Notes: generated by a model not told the origin, from the letters alone. A DNA stretch of 11,494 nucleotides from Methanosarcinales archaeon (GCA_030640725.1 DAOWIV010000281.1:1-11494); one strand, 5' to 3'. Shown: positions 1 to 7,898, counted from the first letter of the stretch. Translations and numbers: made by a program.

Positions 1-232
1 CCACATCGGCGATCATGTCCCACTTTTCGCGGGTAAGAACAACTCGCAGGCGGGAATCGTCATCTGATTTCACCGCTCGGATATTCTTATCCAATGCATC
101 CTTCTGCCAGGACGTATGCTCGCTGATCTGCACTTTGCCAGACACTGATTTCGCAATCGATACCTGAAAATGGTGCTCAGATACAGCCGAATCAAAGCCG
201 AAACCTCTAACCGTGCTTTTTGTTGTTCCCAT
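1..232 (-). CDS. DUF3780-family protein, N-terminal 77 residues (partial)
   Basis: A reading frame begins at ATG 232-230 and runs without a stop off the left edge, giving 77 residues. The N-terminus, MGTTKSTVRGFGFDSAVSEH, followed by HFQVSIAKS and later RVVLTREKWDMIADV, resembles the start of DUF3780 proteins, which characteristically have an RGFGFD motif followed by an HHF motif. The start codon overlaps the TGA of the DUF499 gene by one base (TGATG), so the two are almost certainly co-transcribed and translationally coupled. DUF3780 has no known biochemical activity that I can name; it is repeatedly found beside DUF499 ATPases and DUF1156 methylases in predicted anti-phage islands. The family assignment is from memory of motif and context, not from a search; the existence of a coding frame is more certain than its name. 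Confidence 0.72.
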   Translation of the reverse strand, partial: MGTTKSTVRGFGFDSAVSEHHFQVSIAKSVSGKVQISEHTSWQKDALDKNIRAVKSDDDSRLRVVLTREKWDMIADV

Positions 233-3165
233 CACTGCTCAACCTCGTCGTTGTTGATATCTTTCTTCTCATCCGCGGCAAAGTCCGTCAATTTCTGACC
301 GGTGGGGAACCAGAGAGAACGCGCCTCTACGTTGACCTGCCCCTCGTTATAGACATCTCGCATGGCGTTAATCAAACCCTCAATCTTACCAACGTCCAGA
401 CGCATCTTCCCATCAACCTCCAGTTCAATCCATGTATTATCACCAGCAATGGTGATACTGGGACCGAGTATCTCTCCTTCATACTTTTTCAAGCATTCAA
501 TGAGCTCAAAAGACTCTTTTGTGGTTGTCTGCTTGTGTTTATGCTTCCAGGTCGCTGGACTGCTGGGATTAAGGGTAAATTCCCCATTGCCGTTGCCCTT
601 GCCCCAAGTGATATTGACCTTTAGCTGTTCAGAAGAGCTACCATTACTCTCCGCAATCGCAAGTACCATCTTCGTTCCTTTTGGAACTGTGAATGGATTC
701 TCATATACCGCACCGCTGGTCCGCGGGTTTGATCCGTCTGTCGTATACCTGATAACTGTATCGAGTGGTGCAGACCTGAGTTCAACACTCTTTTCAGTGT
801 CATTTCCATACACGCGTTTCTTCAAGGTGAGCTTGTTTTTCCATGCCACCGGTTCTCCAGTCTCATGTTGTCCGGATGGATCCATGCACAGGAATGATAC
901 ATTCATCTCAGAGGTCTTGAACGCGTGGAGATCTTCAACCCGGGCAGACCCTGGCGTCGCTTCAGACCCAACGTCATAATATACCGCACCCCCGTGCACT
1001 GGCGTGATCTTCAGCGTCACCTCCCCGGTATCGTCATCGCGACGCAGTTCCTGGATGCGCACATCCGTCGTCGGCTCAGGGAATGGACCCTTATCCGCAT
1101 ATTTACCATTAACACGCCACTGGTCTTTGCTCACCATCGCGTCATATAGTGAGTCAAGTGCGCTTGGGTGATGCCACTGCCATGCCGTGTTAATCGCGGC
1201 CCGGCTCTTCACCTCAGACCACAGCATCACCTGTCGGGTAAACAGCCTCTGCTCGCATTTTTTCCTGAATGTATCGCTGGATACATCCTCGGTGAACTTC
1301 TGTTTGCCTTTCAGTGCCTCTCTAACCTGCTCTTCACCGCGGTACTCATTGTTGTTGAAAACCATCATGAAATCGGCGGTGTGCAGCTCGTCTCCATGTG
1401 GATATGTCAGCGTCGTGAACGTCTCCCTTGCTGCACTGAGTAATCTAAACGTGATTTTATCTTGGAGGTCCCGGGCAATCGTCTGCTGTGGGTCGTCCGG
1501 GCGCACGTCCTCACTATCCATCTCATCCAGAATGGACTGAATCGCCTTGTAGTCCTTCCCCACATCGAGCAGCGAATCCAATGTGTCTCGCTCTCCTGAT
1601 AGGAAGAGCACACGGTTCTTATAGTCGAGATCCTCGTAAAACACACGGAGGTCAGTGTGCAGACCCTCGGCACACGGTTCATATAGGATCAGTTTTACCT
1701 TGTCATACACCACCGGGATCTCGTCCACTGCCGGCAGTACCATAACGTCCTGATAGCAGTCTTTTCGCTCAGGAATGAAAATCTCAGCCAAAAATGACTT
1801 CAACTCTTTTAATGACGCTTCCCTACCATACGCCTCTGCTGTTGACCGCAATTTTGCCACCAGATTCTGGTTTTTCTTGAAGTAGAGCCGCCCATCCCGC
1901 CCCTTGTGAAGATACCAGCACGACTGTGTTTCGAGCTTCTCAAGCATTGCGGGCAACGCGGTGATATCCCTATCTGGCGCACAGATATCTGCCATAACCT
2001 CAGTCGGAGTGAGTCCCAGTACCGCATTTTGAATATTGGCGAGTGATGCGACCAGCAGCAATTTGCATACGTCCTGTGCATCACTACCCTGCCGCTCGTG
2101 GTCCAGCATCTCGGCAACCGCCGACCCTTTTGATGCAATATCGTGGCTGATTGCGTTTTCGATGTTCGGGTTGATTCTGGTAATCTCAGCCAGAGTCTCG
2201 CTATCGTTCAGGTCGATGTCATGCGGATGGATCAAATACCGTGAATTAGCTGACCCACTCTCCTTGAAGATATTTGAGACCACAAGCCGCATAAATCGGA
2301 TCAGCCCTCTGGTCTGCTGGAATCCCGGGTTCTCCCTGAACCGTGCATACAGATCTTTAATCGCCGGATGGAACGGATACGATTCCCGTATCTGCCGGAT
2401 GAACTTGTCAGGCGATACCTGCGTAATATCCATCTGACCCGCTTCTTTTATCGCCTTGGCGTATCCCTCCGCAATGCTCAGGACCTCCTCGTCATCCGGG
2501 ATCTGCTCAAAGAGTCGCTTTTTGAGAATATAGTATACTTCATCCGTGTTGAGTCCCACTGGTTCCAGATTAAGGGCTACTCGCCCAACCTCGTTCTCAA
2601 AATTTGTCAGGGCTGAATGAATCCCTTCGGTTCCACTCTCGTACGTTGCCTTCAGGTCAGAGATGACAATGCAGACATTCGAAAGTTCTTCTTTCCCCAC
2701 CGCCACCATCAGGTTGGACACAGCAGTTACCGTTACCACCGATAGATCGCTGTTCCCGACTTTATGAGAACGGGCGTTCTCAAGATAAGGAGGCAGTTCG
2801 TCCAGAAGGATTAGCAATGGTTCGCCCTTGAGCAGGTTCACCCATTCACTCATCCCTGGTGCCTGTAATGGTGAGTAACAATCCTTAAAAGCGTCCTTTT
2901 TTCCAAGCTGCTCAGCAAGTGACCCCCATATCCCGAATCGCGGATTTTCACGCCCGGTAAACGCAACAACATTGATAGTGCCAAGCACTTCGTCATTGTA
3001 GTCCTCACCCATCACTTCTTTCCGTAGTTCAGGATAACGTGCAAGAAGACCCAGAGCAATCATACAATGTGTCTTACCGCCACCCATTGCCTGCGTGAGT
3101 TTAATAACGCCTGAAGCAGAATTTCCCGCAAAACGACGAAAAGCCTCTCGAAACAGGCTTTTCAT
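232..3165 (-). CDS. DUF499-family P-loop ATPase of a putative anti-phage operon (N-terminus interrupted upstream)
   Basis: This frame gives 977 residues from the first ATG after an in-frame stop. Near its N-terminus it has a Walker A motif, TQAMGGGKTH (Lys31, Thr32), and a Walker B motif, LLILLDELPPY (Asp122, Glu123); NVCIVISDLKATY around 163-175 may be a sensor strand. The long middle part is alpha/beta ATPase-like and matches the general look of DUF499 proteins. Around 794-850 there is a small beta domain with IRYTTDGSNP, typical of chitobiase/beta-hexosaminidase C-terminal (CHB_HEX_C) modules. DUF499 proteins occur with DUF1156 DNA methylases, DUF3780 proteins and helicases in predicted defence islands; their exact reaction is unknown and ATP-driven DNA handling is inference. 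Family members normally start about 48 residues earlier, and that segment is present here but cut by a TAA (see next entry). Thus the product is either made by re-initiation at 3165, which has no good ribosome-binding site (GACGGG just before ATG), or the gene is inactive. Confidence 0.85.
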   Translation of the reverse strand: MKSLFREAFRRFAGNSASGVIKLTQAMGGGKTHCMIALGLLARYPELRKEVMGEDYNDEVLGTINVVAFTGRENPRFGIWGSLAEQLGKKDAFKDCYSPLQAPGMSEWVNLLKGEPLLILLDELPPYLENARSHKVGNSDLSVVTVTAVSNLMVAVGKEELSNVCIVISDLKATYESGTEGIHSALTNFENEVGRVALNLEPVGLNTDEVYYILKKRLFEQIPDDEEVLSIAEGYAKAIKEAGQMDITQVSPDKFIRQIRESYPFHPAIKDLYARFRENPGFQQTRGLIRFMRLVVSNIFKESGSANSRYLIHPHDIDLNDSETLAEITRINPNIENAISHDIASKGSAVAEMLDHERQGSDAQDVCKLLLVASLANIQNAVLGLTPTEVMADICAPDRDITALPAMLEKLETQSCWYLHKGRDGRLYFKKNQNLVAKLRSTAEAYGREASLKELKSFLAEIFIPERKDCYQDVMVLPAVDEIPVVYDKVKLILYEPCAEGLHTDLRVFYEDLDYKNRVLFLSGERDTLDSLLDVGKDYKAIQSILDEMDSEDVRPDDPQQTIARDLQDKITFRLLSAARETFTTLTYPHGDELHTADFMMVFNNNEYRGEEQVREALKGKQKFTEDVSSDTFRKKCEQRLFTRQVMLWSEVKSRAAINTAWQWHHPSALDSLYDAMVSKDQWRVNGKYADKGPFPEPTTDVRIQELRRDDDTGEVTLKITPVHGGAVYYDVGSEATPGSARVEDLHAFKTSEMNVSFLCMDPSGQHETGEPVAWKNKLTLKKRVYGNDTEKSVELRSAPLDTVIRYTTDGSNPRTSGAVYENPFTVPKGTKMVLAIAESNGSSSEQLKVNITWGKGNGNGEFTLNPSSPATWKHKHKQTTTKESFELIECLKKYEGEILGPSITIAGDNTWIELEVDGKMRLDVGKIEGLINAMRDVYNEGQVNVEARSLWFPTGQKLTDFAADEKKDINNDEVEQ

Positions 3166-3309
3166 CCCGTCTGTCAGGTAATTCTCGTCAAAAAACTCAC
3201 GCGGCTTGATATTATCCTCTATCAGGTTCGTGAGATCTAAAACTTCATCACGGCGACCCCGTTAAAATGCGCTTTGCCGTGGTGCGCATAGCTGGTTAAG
3301 TGTTTTCAC
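3166..3309 (-). pseudogene. Natural N-terminus of the DUF499 gene, broken by an in-frame TAA
   Basis: From GTG 3309-3307 the minus strand reads (M)KTLNQLCAPRQSAF, then TAA at 3264-3262, then RGRRDEVLDLTNLIEDN and onward through FFDENYLTDG into Met at 3165, all in one frame. As I recall the family, DUF499 N-termini have just this form, with a PRxSVFD-like motif followed by RRDxVLDLTDLI, so coding similarity exists on both sides of the stop and only one codon is at fault. A GGGGGT run lies 7 bases before the GTG. TAA is used as an ordinary stop elsewhere here (ndk), so recoding is unlikely; a point mutation or a base-calling error are the main explanations. With the stop repaired the protein would be 1025 residues. 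Confidence 0.75.
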
Positions 3310-3621
3310 GATTGATACCCCCAAATCAAATACATGATTTATATATTGGATCTCACTGCCACCCCATGGCTGTTTAACATGCGAGACCCACGTTTCATTT
3401 TGTTGTCTGCACTATTAAAAGTTATTTGTGCACCATCATAGAATTAATCCAAAATTATAAATTTTTGATTTTGAAACATCTCCTCCCTGCAAGGGCGCCT
3501 TATGACAACGCGGTCTCGCTCGGGCAGGTGGTGGTCGCGGGCGTTGCAGGGGTTTGATGCGGCAAATGCGTTGCCATTTCCCGATGCTGGTTTCAAGACA
3601 TGCCGCACCGGGTTCTGTCCA
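3310..3621. other. Intergenic region between aCPSF1 gene and DUF499 gene
   Basis: I see no convincing gene in these 312 bases. The part near 3310-3350 holds the presumed DUF499 promoter. 3400-3480 is AT-rich and contains a TATA-like TTATAAATTT at 3455-3464 facing right. 3490-3620 is distinctly GC-rich, begins with a small palindrome (AAGG-GCG-CCTT, 3491-3501) and contains GGCAA-ATGCG-TTGCC near 3563-3577. A frame opening at ATG 3502 runs rightwards into the antisense strand of aCPSF1 and has no recognisable domain. The segment also has to contain the end of the psmB-aCPSF1 transcript; no strong T-tract terminator on the minus strand is evident. Confidence 0.5.
3338..3345 (-). promoter_or_regulatory. 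TATA box, DUF499 operon
   Basis: On the minus strand the sequence reads TATATAAA. It is about 30 bp before the GTG at 3309, so a start of transcription near 3313-3318 and a very short leader would follow. The GGGGGT before GTG would then be at or just outside the 5' end of the mRNA. It is assigned from composition and position only. Confidence 0.4.
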
Positions 3622-5532
3622 TCACTCCACCCGTATTGTCTCGAGATTCTTTGGAACCTGCGTTTTGATGTGGTACTTATTGTAAATCGAACTTGCGAGG
3701 CTCATACAGTTTCTTTCATCGCCGTGACCCGTCATCACCAGTTCGGGTTTCGGGCGCATGTTCCCTATGTACTTCATCAATTGCTCCCGGTCAGAATGCC
3801 CTGAGAATCCATCTACCGTACACACCTCAAGATTGATTTTGAGTAGCTCGGACTTGCCCCGCCGTGTTATCGGGATTTCTGTCCGCCCCTTCTGGATTCG
3901 CTGCCCAAGCGTTCCCTCTGCCTGGTAACCGACAAAAACCAGTGTGTTTTTCTCGTCAGATGCAAATGCGCTGAGATACTCCAGAATCGGACCGCCATTC
4001 ATCATCCCTGAGGTTGAAACTATGACAGCGGGATCAAGATCGCTCAAAAGCGCCTCTCGCATCTTCTGCGAATCGACCTTGGCAAAACGATCCGAAAGAA
4101 ACGGATTCATCCCCCGATGAAAGATCAATTTCCGCAGATCGCTATTCAGGTACTCAGGATACGCCGTATGGATCGCTGTCGCCTCCCAGATCATGCCATC
4201 AAGATAGATCTGTGCCCTCTCGATGCGCTTCTTCCGCATTCCCTCTTCAAGAACCAGCATCACATCCTGACTGCGCCCAACAGCGAACGCAGGAATCAGC
4301 ACCTTGCCCCCGCGCTTGATCGTTTTATTCACAATCTGCGAAATATGCTTCTCTGCTTCAATTCTCGGGGGCTGGAAATCATTCGGACCACCATAAGTCG
4401 CTTCCGTGATCACGGTTTCAGCTCTCGGAAAATTATTAACGGCACTATCGAATAACCTGGTCTTTTCGTACTTGTAATCGCCAGTGAATACCACATTATG
4501 CCGTCCGTCGCCGATATGGAAATGAGCAACCGCGGACCCAAGAATGTGTCCGGCATTATGGAACGTCAGTTTCATGTCGGGTGCGATATCGGTAACGTTC
4601 CCGTAATCGAGAACGAGTGTGTGTTTGAGCGCTTCCCTGATGTGATCCGACGCATAAGGAATCGGTCTACCTTCTTTATTTGCAACATCGATATAATCAA
4701 CCTGCAAAAGTGCCATCAGGTCCCGGGTGGGCGGGGTGGTGTACACAGGACCTGTATACCCGTATTTGAACAGCAGCGGCACAAGCCCGCAGTGATCAAG
4801 GTGTGCGTGTGTCAAAACCACACCATCGAGGTGTGCGATTGGGGAGACCTCTGGAACATACAGGTATGGCGTTCCATTCTCGGCAGACCCAACATTGATG
4901 CCGCAATCGATCAGTACCCTTGTCTCAGGAGTCGATAGCAAGAAACAGCTCCGCCCAACCTCCCTACAACCACCGAGCGCAGTCATGCGTATCCACTGGT
5001 CGTGAGATGTGGTGCTGCGGTGTATCTTCTTCCCGAGATCACGCAGGAACTGTTTGCGCTCGCCAAGACTCTCACGCATCAACCGCCTGACATTCTTTAT
5101 GGTCGATGACTTGATCGGCGGGGTGCGCACAACAGTCGGAGTCCACCCGGTATTTTTCGTGATCTCGCGAAGCATGGTCCCATGTTGTCCGATCACGAGC
5201 CCCGGCTTCTCAGCCTCGATGACCACCTCGCCGGTGTCGGCATTGAAGTGGTGGTCCGTAATTCCGGCATCCTTGGGCACGGTCTGTTCGATTGTAGCGA
5301 ATGCCTCCTCCGGTGGACTCAGCACGCTATGATCCGGGCGTATAACAATCCGCTTGCGCACATCCTTTGCGATCGACCGCACGATATCGCCGTTATCCGC
5401 CAGACGCTTTGGCTCTTTTGTATATATGACCAGTTCAGGACCCTCGAAATCGATGTCAGAGATCGTTACACCGGTAGGCAGTTTCTTCCGAATCTGCTGC
5501 CGCAGATCAGATAATACATCAGTCATAACCAT
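3622..5532 (-). CDS. KH-domain beta-CASP ribonuclease / archaeal transcription termination factor aCPSF1 (FttA)
   Basis: The 636-residue protein has the full length and layout of archaeal aCPSF1: two N-terminal KH domains (about 1-145, with VIGQHG at 113-118 as the GxxG loop), a metallo-beta-lactamase core and a beta-CASP domain. Zinc-site motifs are visible: HAHLDH at 242-247, NAGHILGS with His329, FTGDYKYEKT with Asp352, GFSGHSD with His579 and TGHGDE with His603. In methanogens this family cleaves nascent RNA at U-rich 3' ends and acts as the general transcription terminator; it works as a cytoplasmic dimer and associates with RNA polymerase. It starts 21 bp after the psmB stop, a pairing seen in other euryarchaea, so co-transcription is likely. 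The ATG at 5532 has no clear Shine-Dalgarno site, and the second ATG two codons later (5526) is an equally plausible start. The protein looks intact. Confidence 0.95.
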   Translation of the reverse strand: MVMTDVLSDLRQQIRKKLPTGVTISDIDFEGPELVIYTKEPKRLADNGDIVRSIAKDVRKRIVIRPDHSVLSPPEEAFATIEQTVPKDAGITDHHFNADTGEVVIEAEKPGLVIGQHGTMLREITKNTGWTPTVVRTPPIKSSTIKNVRRLMRESLGERKQFLRDLGKKIHRSTTSHDQWIRMTALGGCREVGRSCFLLSTPETRVLIDCGINVGSAENGTPYLYVPEVSPIAHLDGVVLTHAHLDHCGLVPLLFKYGYTGPVYTTPPTRDLMALLQVDYIDVANKEGRPIPYASDHIREALKHTLVLDYGNVTDIAPDMKLTFHNAGHILGSAVAHFHIGDGRHNVVFTGDYKYEKTRLFDSAVNNFPRAETVITEATYGGPNDFQPPRIEAEKHISQIVNKTIKRGGKVLIPAFAVGRSQDVMLVLEEGMRKKRIERAQIYLDGMIWEATAIHTAYPEYLNSDLRKLIFHRGMNPFLSDRFAKVDSQKMREALLSDLDPAVIVSTSGMMNGGPILEYLSAFASDEKNTLVFVGYQAEGTLGQRIQKGRTEIPITRRGKSELLKINLEVCTVDGFSGHSDREQLMKYIGNMRPKPELVMTGHGDERNCMSLASSIYNKYHIKTQVPKNLETIRVE

Positions 5533-5553
5533 AGTAAAAACAGATTAAATCAA

Positions 5554-6192
5554 TCAATTCAGCAGCTTCAGTTCTTTGATCTTCTTTTCGATCTCATCCT
5601 GACTCATCTGAATATATTGCCCCTCGGTGATGATCGTCACGGCAATCCCGTCCCCGGATGCTGCATCTCGTTTCATGACGTTGTGTAGCGCACGTATGGC
5701 GAGAGCGGCACCCTCTGTGGTGGTAATGTCATCTCTGTACTGGTCTTCGAGTATGCCATACGCAATCGGCGATCCTGACCCCGTGGAGACTGCTCCTCGC
5801 TCCTCGAGCTTTCCTCCGAGAGCATCCAGTGAGTAGATATGCGGACCGTTCTTATCGACGCCCCCGATCAGAAGCTGGACATAGAGCGGCATCATCCGAT
5901 TCGCTGACAGCACAGTAGCCATTAGGTTTGTCATCGCCCTGACAGACATCGGCTCATGTGTACGCATCTGATACAGGTTCGACTCCACGCTGATGCTGCG
6001 TACAAGCCGCTGTGCGTCACCAACAGAACCTGCCGTCGTCATACCAATGGTGTCGCCGACCTGATACACTTTCTGCGCATCCTTACTTGCGATGAAGTAG
6101 CCCATCGTCGCCCTTCGCTCGCTCGCAAGAACGACACCATCCTTGCACACCAATCCAATTGTGGTCGTGCCCTTTAGTGTGTTATCTTCCAT
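5554..6192 (-). CDS. psmB: 20S proteasome beta subunit
   Basis: The 212-residue product is an archaeal proteasome beta subunit, the proteolytic subunit of the 20S core particle. A short propeptide, MEDNTLKG, is predicted to be removed to expose Thr9 (TTTIGL) as the N-terminal nucleophile. Counting from that Thr, Glu17 (ASERRA) and Lys33 (DAQK) are present, as are the C-terminal SGDG and the TAGS motif. Length is normal for the family. GGTG lies 8 bases upstream of the ATG at 6192, which supports this start. aCPSF1 follows directly on the same strand. The upstream region has a TATA element and a 22-bp tandem repeat that could carry regulation. The alpha subunit is not in the window. Confidence 0.96.
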   Translation of the reverse strand: MEDNTLKGTTTIGLVCKDGVVLASERRATMGYFIASKDAQKVYQVGDTIGMTTAGSVGDAQRLVRSISVESNLYQMRTHEPMSVRAMTNLMATVLSANRMMPLYVQLLIGGVDKNGPHIYSLDALGGKLEERGAVSTGSGSPIAYGILEDQYRDDITTTEGAALAIRALHNVMKRDAASGDGIAVTIITEGQYIQMSQDEIEKKIKELKLLN

Positions 6193-6218
6193 TCAAGCAC
6201 CTTCACTAATGAGAAAAT

Positions 6219-6256
6219 GAGTTTCCCAACAAACGATTGTGAGTTCCTCAACAAAC
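6219..6256. repeat. Two tandem copies of a 16-bp element, 22-bp period, in the psmB leader/promoter
   Basis: GAGTTTCCCAACAAAC at 6219-6234 recurs as GAGTTCCTCAACAAAC at 6241-6256, with 14 of 16 bases the same. The first copy contains a GTTT-N6-AAAC inverted repeat. The 22-bp spacing, about two helical turns, places both on one face of DNA across the predicted psmB transcription start. This is the form expected of a repressor operator, but no regulator is identified. Confidence 0.45.
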
Positions 6257-6271
6257 AATGCAGTTGTAGGA

Positions 6272-6280
6272 CATATAAGG
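6272..6280 (-). promoter_or_regulatory. TATA box, psmB-aCPSF1 operon
   Basis: The minus strand reads CTTATATGT, about 80 bp before the psmB ATG. A start of transcription near 6250 would leave a leader of roughly 58 nt containing the GGTG ribosome-binding site. The element is close to self-complementary (ACATATAAG on the plus strand), so rightward use cannot be excluded. Confidence 0.45.
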
Positions 6281-6358
6281 CTTTCTATTAAGCAGGCTAT
6301 CGCGCCACCCAGGTTTGTGCGGAAGATCGCGATACTACCTGGAGATGCGCGTGTCAAA

Positions 6359-6367
6359 ACATATATG
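6359..6367 (+). promoter_or_regulatory. TATA box, cfbB/cbiA
   Basis: ACATATATG lies 36 bp (centre to start) before the ATG at 6399, predicting transcription from about 6388-6390 and a leader near 10 nt. The absence of a Shine-Dalgarno site before 6399 fits a leaderless or nearly leaderless mRNA. Confidence 0.45.
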
Positions 6368-6398
6368 CGACTCGCCGCCGACCATAATCATCAAAACC

Positions 6399-7715
6399 AT
6401 GTCAACCATACTGATTGCAGGAACGCATAGCGGCGTTGGCAAAACAACCGTTACAATGGCGCTATTGGCTGCGTTTACACAGAGATGCACGGTTGCGCCG
6501 TTCAAGATCGGACCGGATTACATTGATCCGAGCCACCACACCGCGATATGCGGGCGCCCGTCCAGAAACCTGGACCCGTTCATGATGGGCGAGGATGGCG
6601 TCCGACAGACGTTTGCGTCAGCGTCCGCCGGCGCAGATATCTGCGTGATCGAGGGCGCGATGGGGCTATATGATGGGATGGGTGACACCGATACTGCTTC
6701 CGCGGCACATGTCGCACGGGTGCTCGATGTCCCGGTGATCCTTGTTGTCGATGTCAAGGGCATGTCCAGAAGTACTGCCGCACTCATAAAAGGCTACTGC
6801 GATTTTGATCCGCGGATCAACGTCGCAGGCGTGATCCTGAACCAGGTGGGAAGCCCGAGACACGGCGAAATGATCAGAACCGCGATCAGGCAGGAACTAT
6901 CAGTCCCTGTGCTCGGGGAGATACCGAAATCATCGCATATAGAACTTCCGTCGAGACATCTTGGACTGTACATGGCTCACGAGGGGTATCGCATGGATTA
7001 TGTGCCGCAGCTACGAGAGCTTGCAGAGAATTGTATGGATCTCCCTGCGATCAGGGATATTGCAGAGCAGAGCAGAGAACGAGAGGCAGTGGTTGGCAAG
7101 AAGCCTGTGAAACATGATGTCACGATCGGAATCGCCCGAGATCCTGCTTTCTGCTTCTATTACGCTGATTTGATCGATTCGCTGAAACGCCACGCAGATA
7201 TTGTATTCTTTAGTCCGCTCACAGACGACCTTCCTGATGTGGATGGGCTATATTTTGGGGGCGGATATCCTGAGTTGTACGCAAAGGAACTCTCATCGCA
7301 GAGCAGGATCAGAAAGCAGATCCGGGACGTGGCGGCAAGCGGAATGCCAATCTATGGCGAGTGTGGGGGCATGATTTATCTCTGCGAGTCACTGGTTGAT
7401 CAGGAAGAGGTATCATATCCGATGGCAGGCGTGCTTCCGGGAGAAACTGAGATGACCAGCCGGCTGCAGGCGCTCGGATACACTGATGCAAGCGTATCTG
7501 ATAACCCGGTCGTGCGTGCAGGCAGGATTCGCTGGCACGAGTTTCATTATTCAGTGACCAGGTGCGCTCTTGACGCCAGATTCGCGTACCGGATGAACCG
7601 TGGCAAGGGCATCAGGGACGGGATGGACGGGGTGATCGAGTATGCCACGCTCGGGAGTTATATGCATGCGCCGCCAAGTTTTGATGTGACCCGGTTTGTT
7701 GAGTCGTGCAGGTAG
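6399..7715 (+). CDS. cfbB: a,c-diamide synthase: Ni-sirohydrochlorin (CfbB) or cobyrinate (CbiA/CobB)
   Basis: This 438-residue enzyme uses ATP and glutamine to amidate the a and c acetate side chains of a tetrapyrrole. In methanogens and ANME archaea the substrate may be Ni-sirohydrochlorin (coenzyme F430 pathway), cobyrinate (B12 pathway) or both; no other cofactor genes nearby settle it. The N-terminal dethiobiotin-synthetase-like domain has the P-loop GTHSGVGKTT (8-17), followed by FKIGPDYIDP and VIEGAMGLYDG. The C-terminal class I glutaminase domain has YFGGGYPE (286-292), the nucleophile Cys322 in YGECGG, and His423 in SYMHAPP. The frame is open back to a TTG at 6315, but similarity to the family begins at MSTILIAG, so ATG 6399 is taken as the start. 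It stands alone, divergent from psmB. Confidence 0.92.
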   Translation: MSTILIAGTHSGVGKTTVTMALLAAFTQRCTVAPFKIGPDYIDPSHHTAICGRPSRNLDPFMMGEDGVRQTFASASAGADICVIEGAMGLYDGMGDTDTASAAHVARVLDVPVILVVDVKGMSRSTAALIKGYCDFDPRINVAGVILNQVGSPRHGEMIRTAIRQELSVPVLGEIPKSSHIELPSRHLGLYMAHEGYRMDYVPQLRELAENCMDLPAIRDIAEQSREREAVVGKKPVKHDVTIGIARDPAFCFYYADLIDSLKRHADIVFFSPLTDDLPDVDGLYFGGGYPELYAKELSSQSRIRKQIRDVAASGMPIYGECGGMIYLCESLVDQEEVSYPMAGVLPGETEMTSRLQALGYTDASVSDNPVVRAGRIRWHEFHYSVTRCALDARFAYRMNRGKGIRDGMDGVIEYATLGSYMHAPPSFDVTRFVESCR

Positions 7716-7847
7716 ATGTAGGTGCAGTTGGCGTGATCTGTGTGGCTCGTGTGTTTGATATTGACGTTAGACGCCCATCGAATACCAGGATTGTGATTCC
7801 AAAATATCAGAAATCCGGGGGGGCTTACAGCAAGGCGCATAGCAACC

Positions 7848-7855
7848 TATATATA
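7848..7855 (+). promoter_or_regulatory. TATA box, rpl7ae operon
   Basis: TATATATA, preceded by ACC, is the clearest promoter in the window. Transcription is predicted from about 7877-7880, leaving a leader of some 55 nt before rpl7ae. Confidence 0.6.
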
Positions 7856-7898
7856 CCCTCTCTGCTGCTATTTTATGTACCGAAGATTCGAGTTAGAC

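Noticed and set aside
3262..3264. Read-through or recoding of the TAA in the DUF499 gene
   Set aside because: Archaeal recoding of this kind concerns UAG (pyrrolysine) or UGA (selenocysteine); ndk in this window ends with an ordinary TAA, and no recoding structure is seen.
3502..3804. Rightward 100-codon frame after a TATA-like element
   Set aside because: More than half is antisense to the aCPSF1 C-terminus, there is no ribosome-binding site of note and the protein has no recognisable motif.
6315..6398. 28-codon N-terminal extension of cfbB/cbiA from TTG 6315
   Set aside because: There is no ribosome-binding site, the extension is not family-like, and a TATA box lies inside it.
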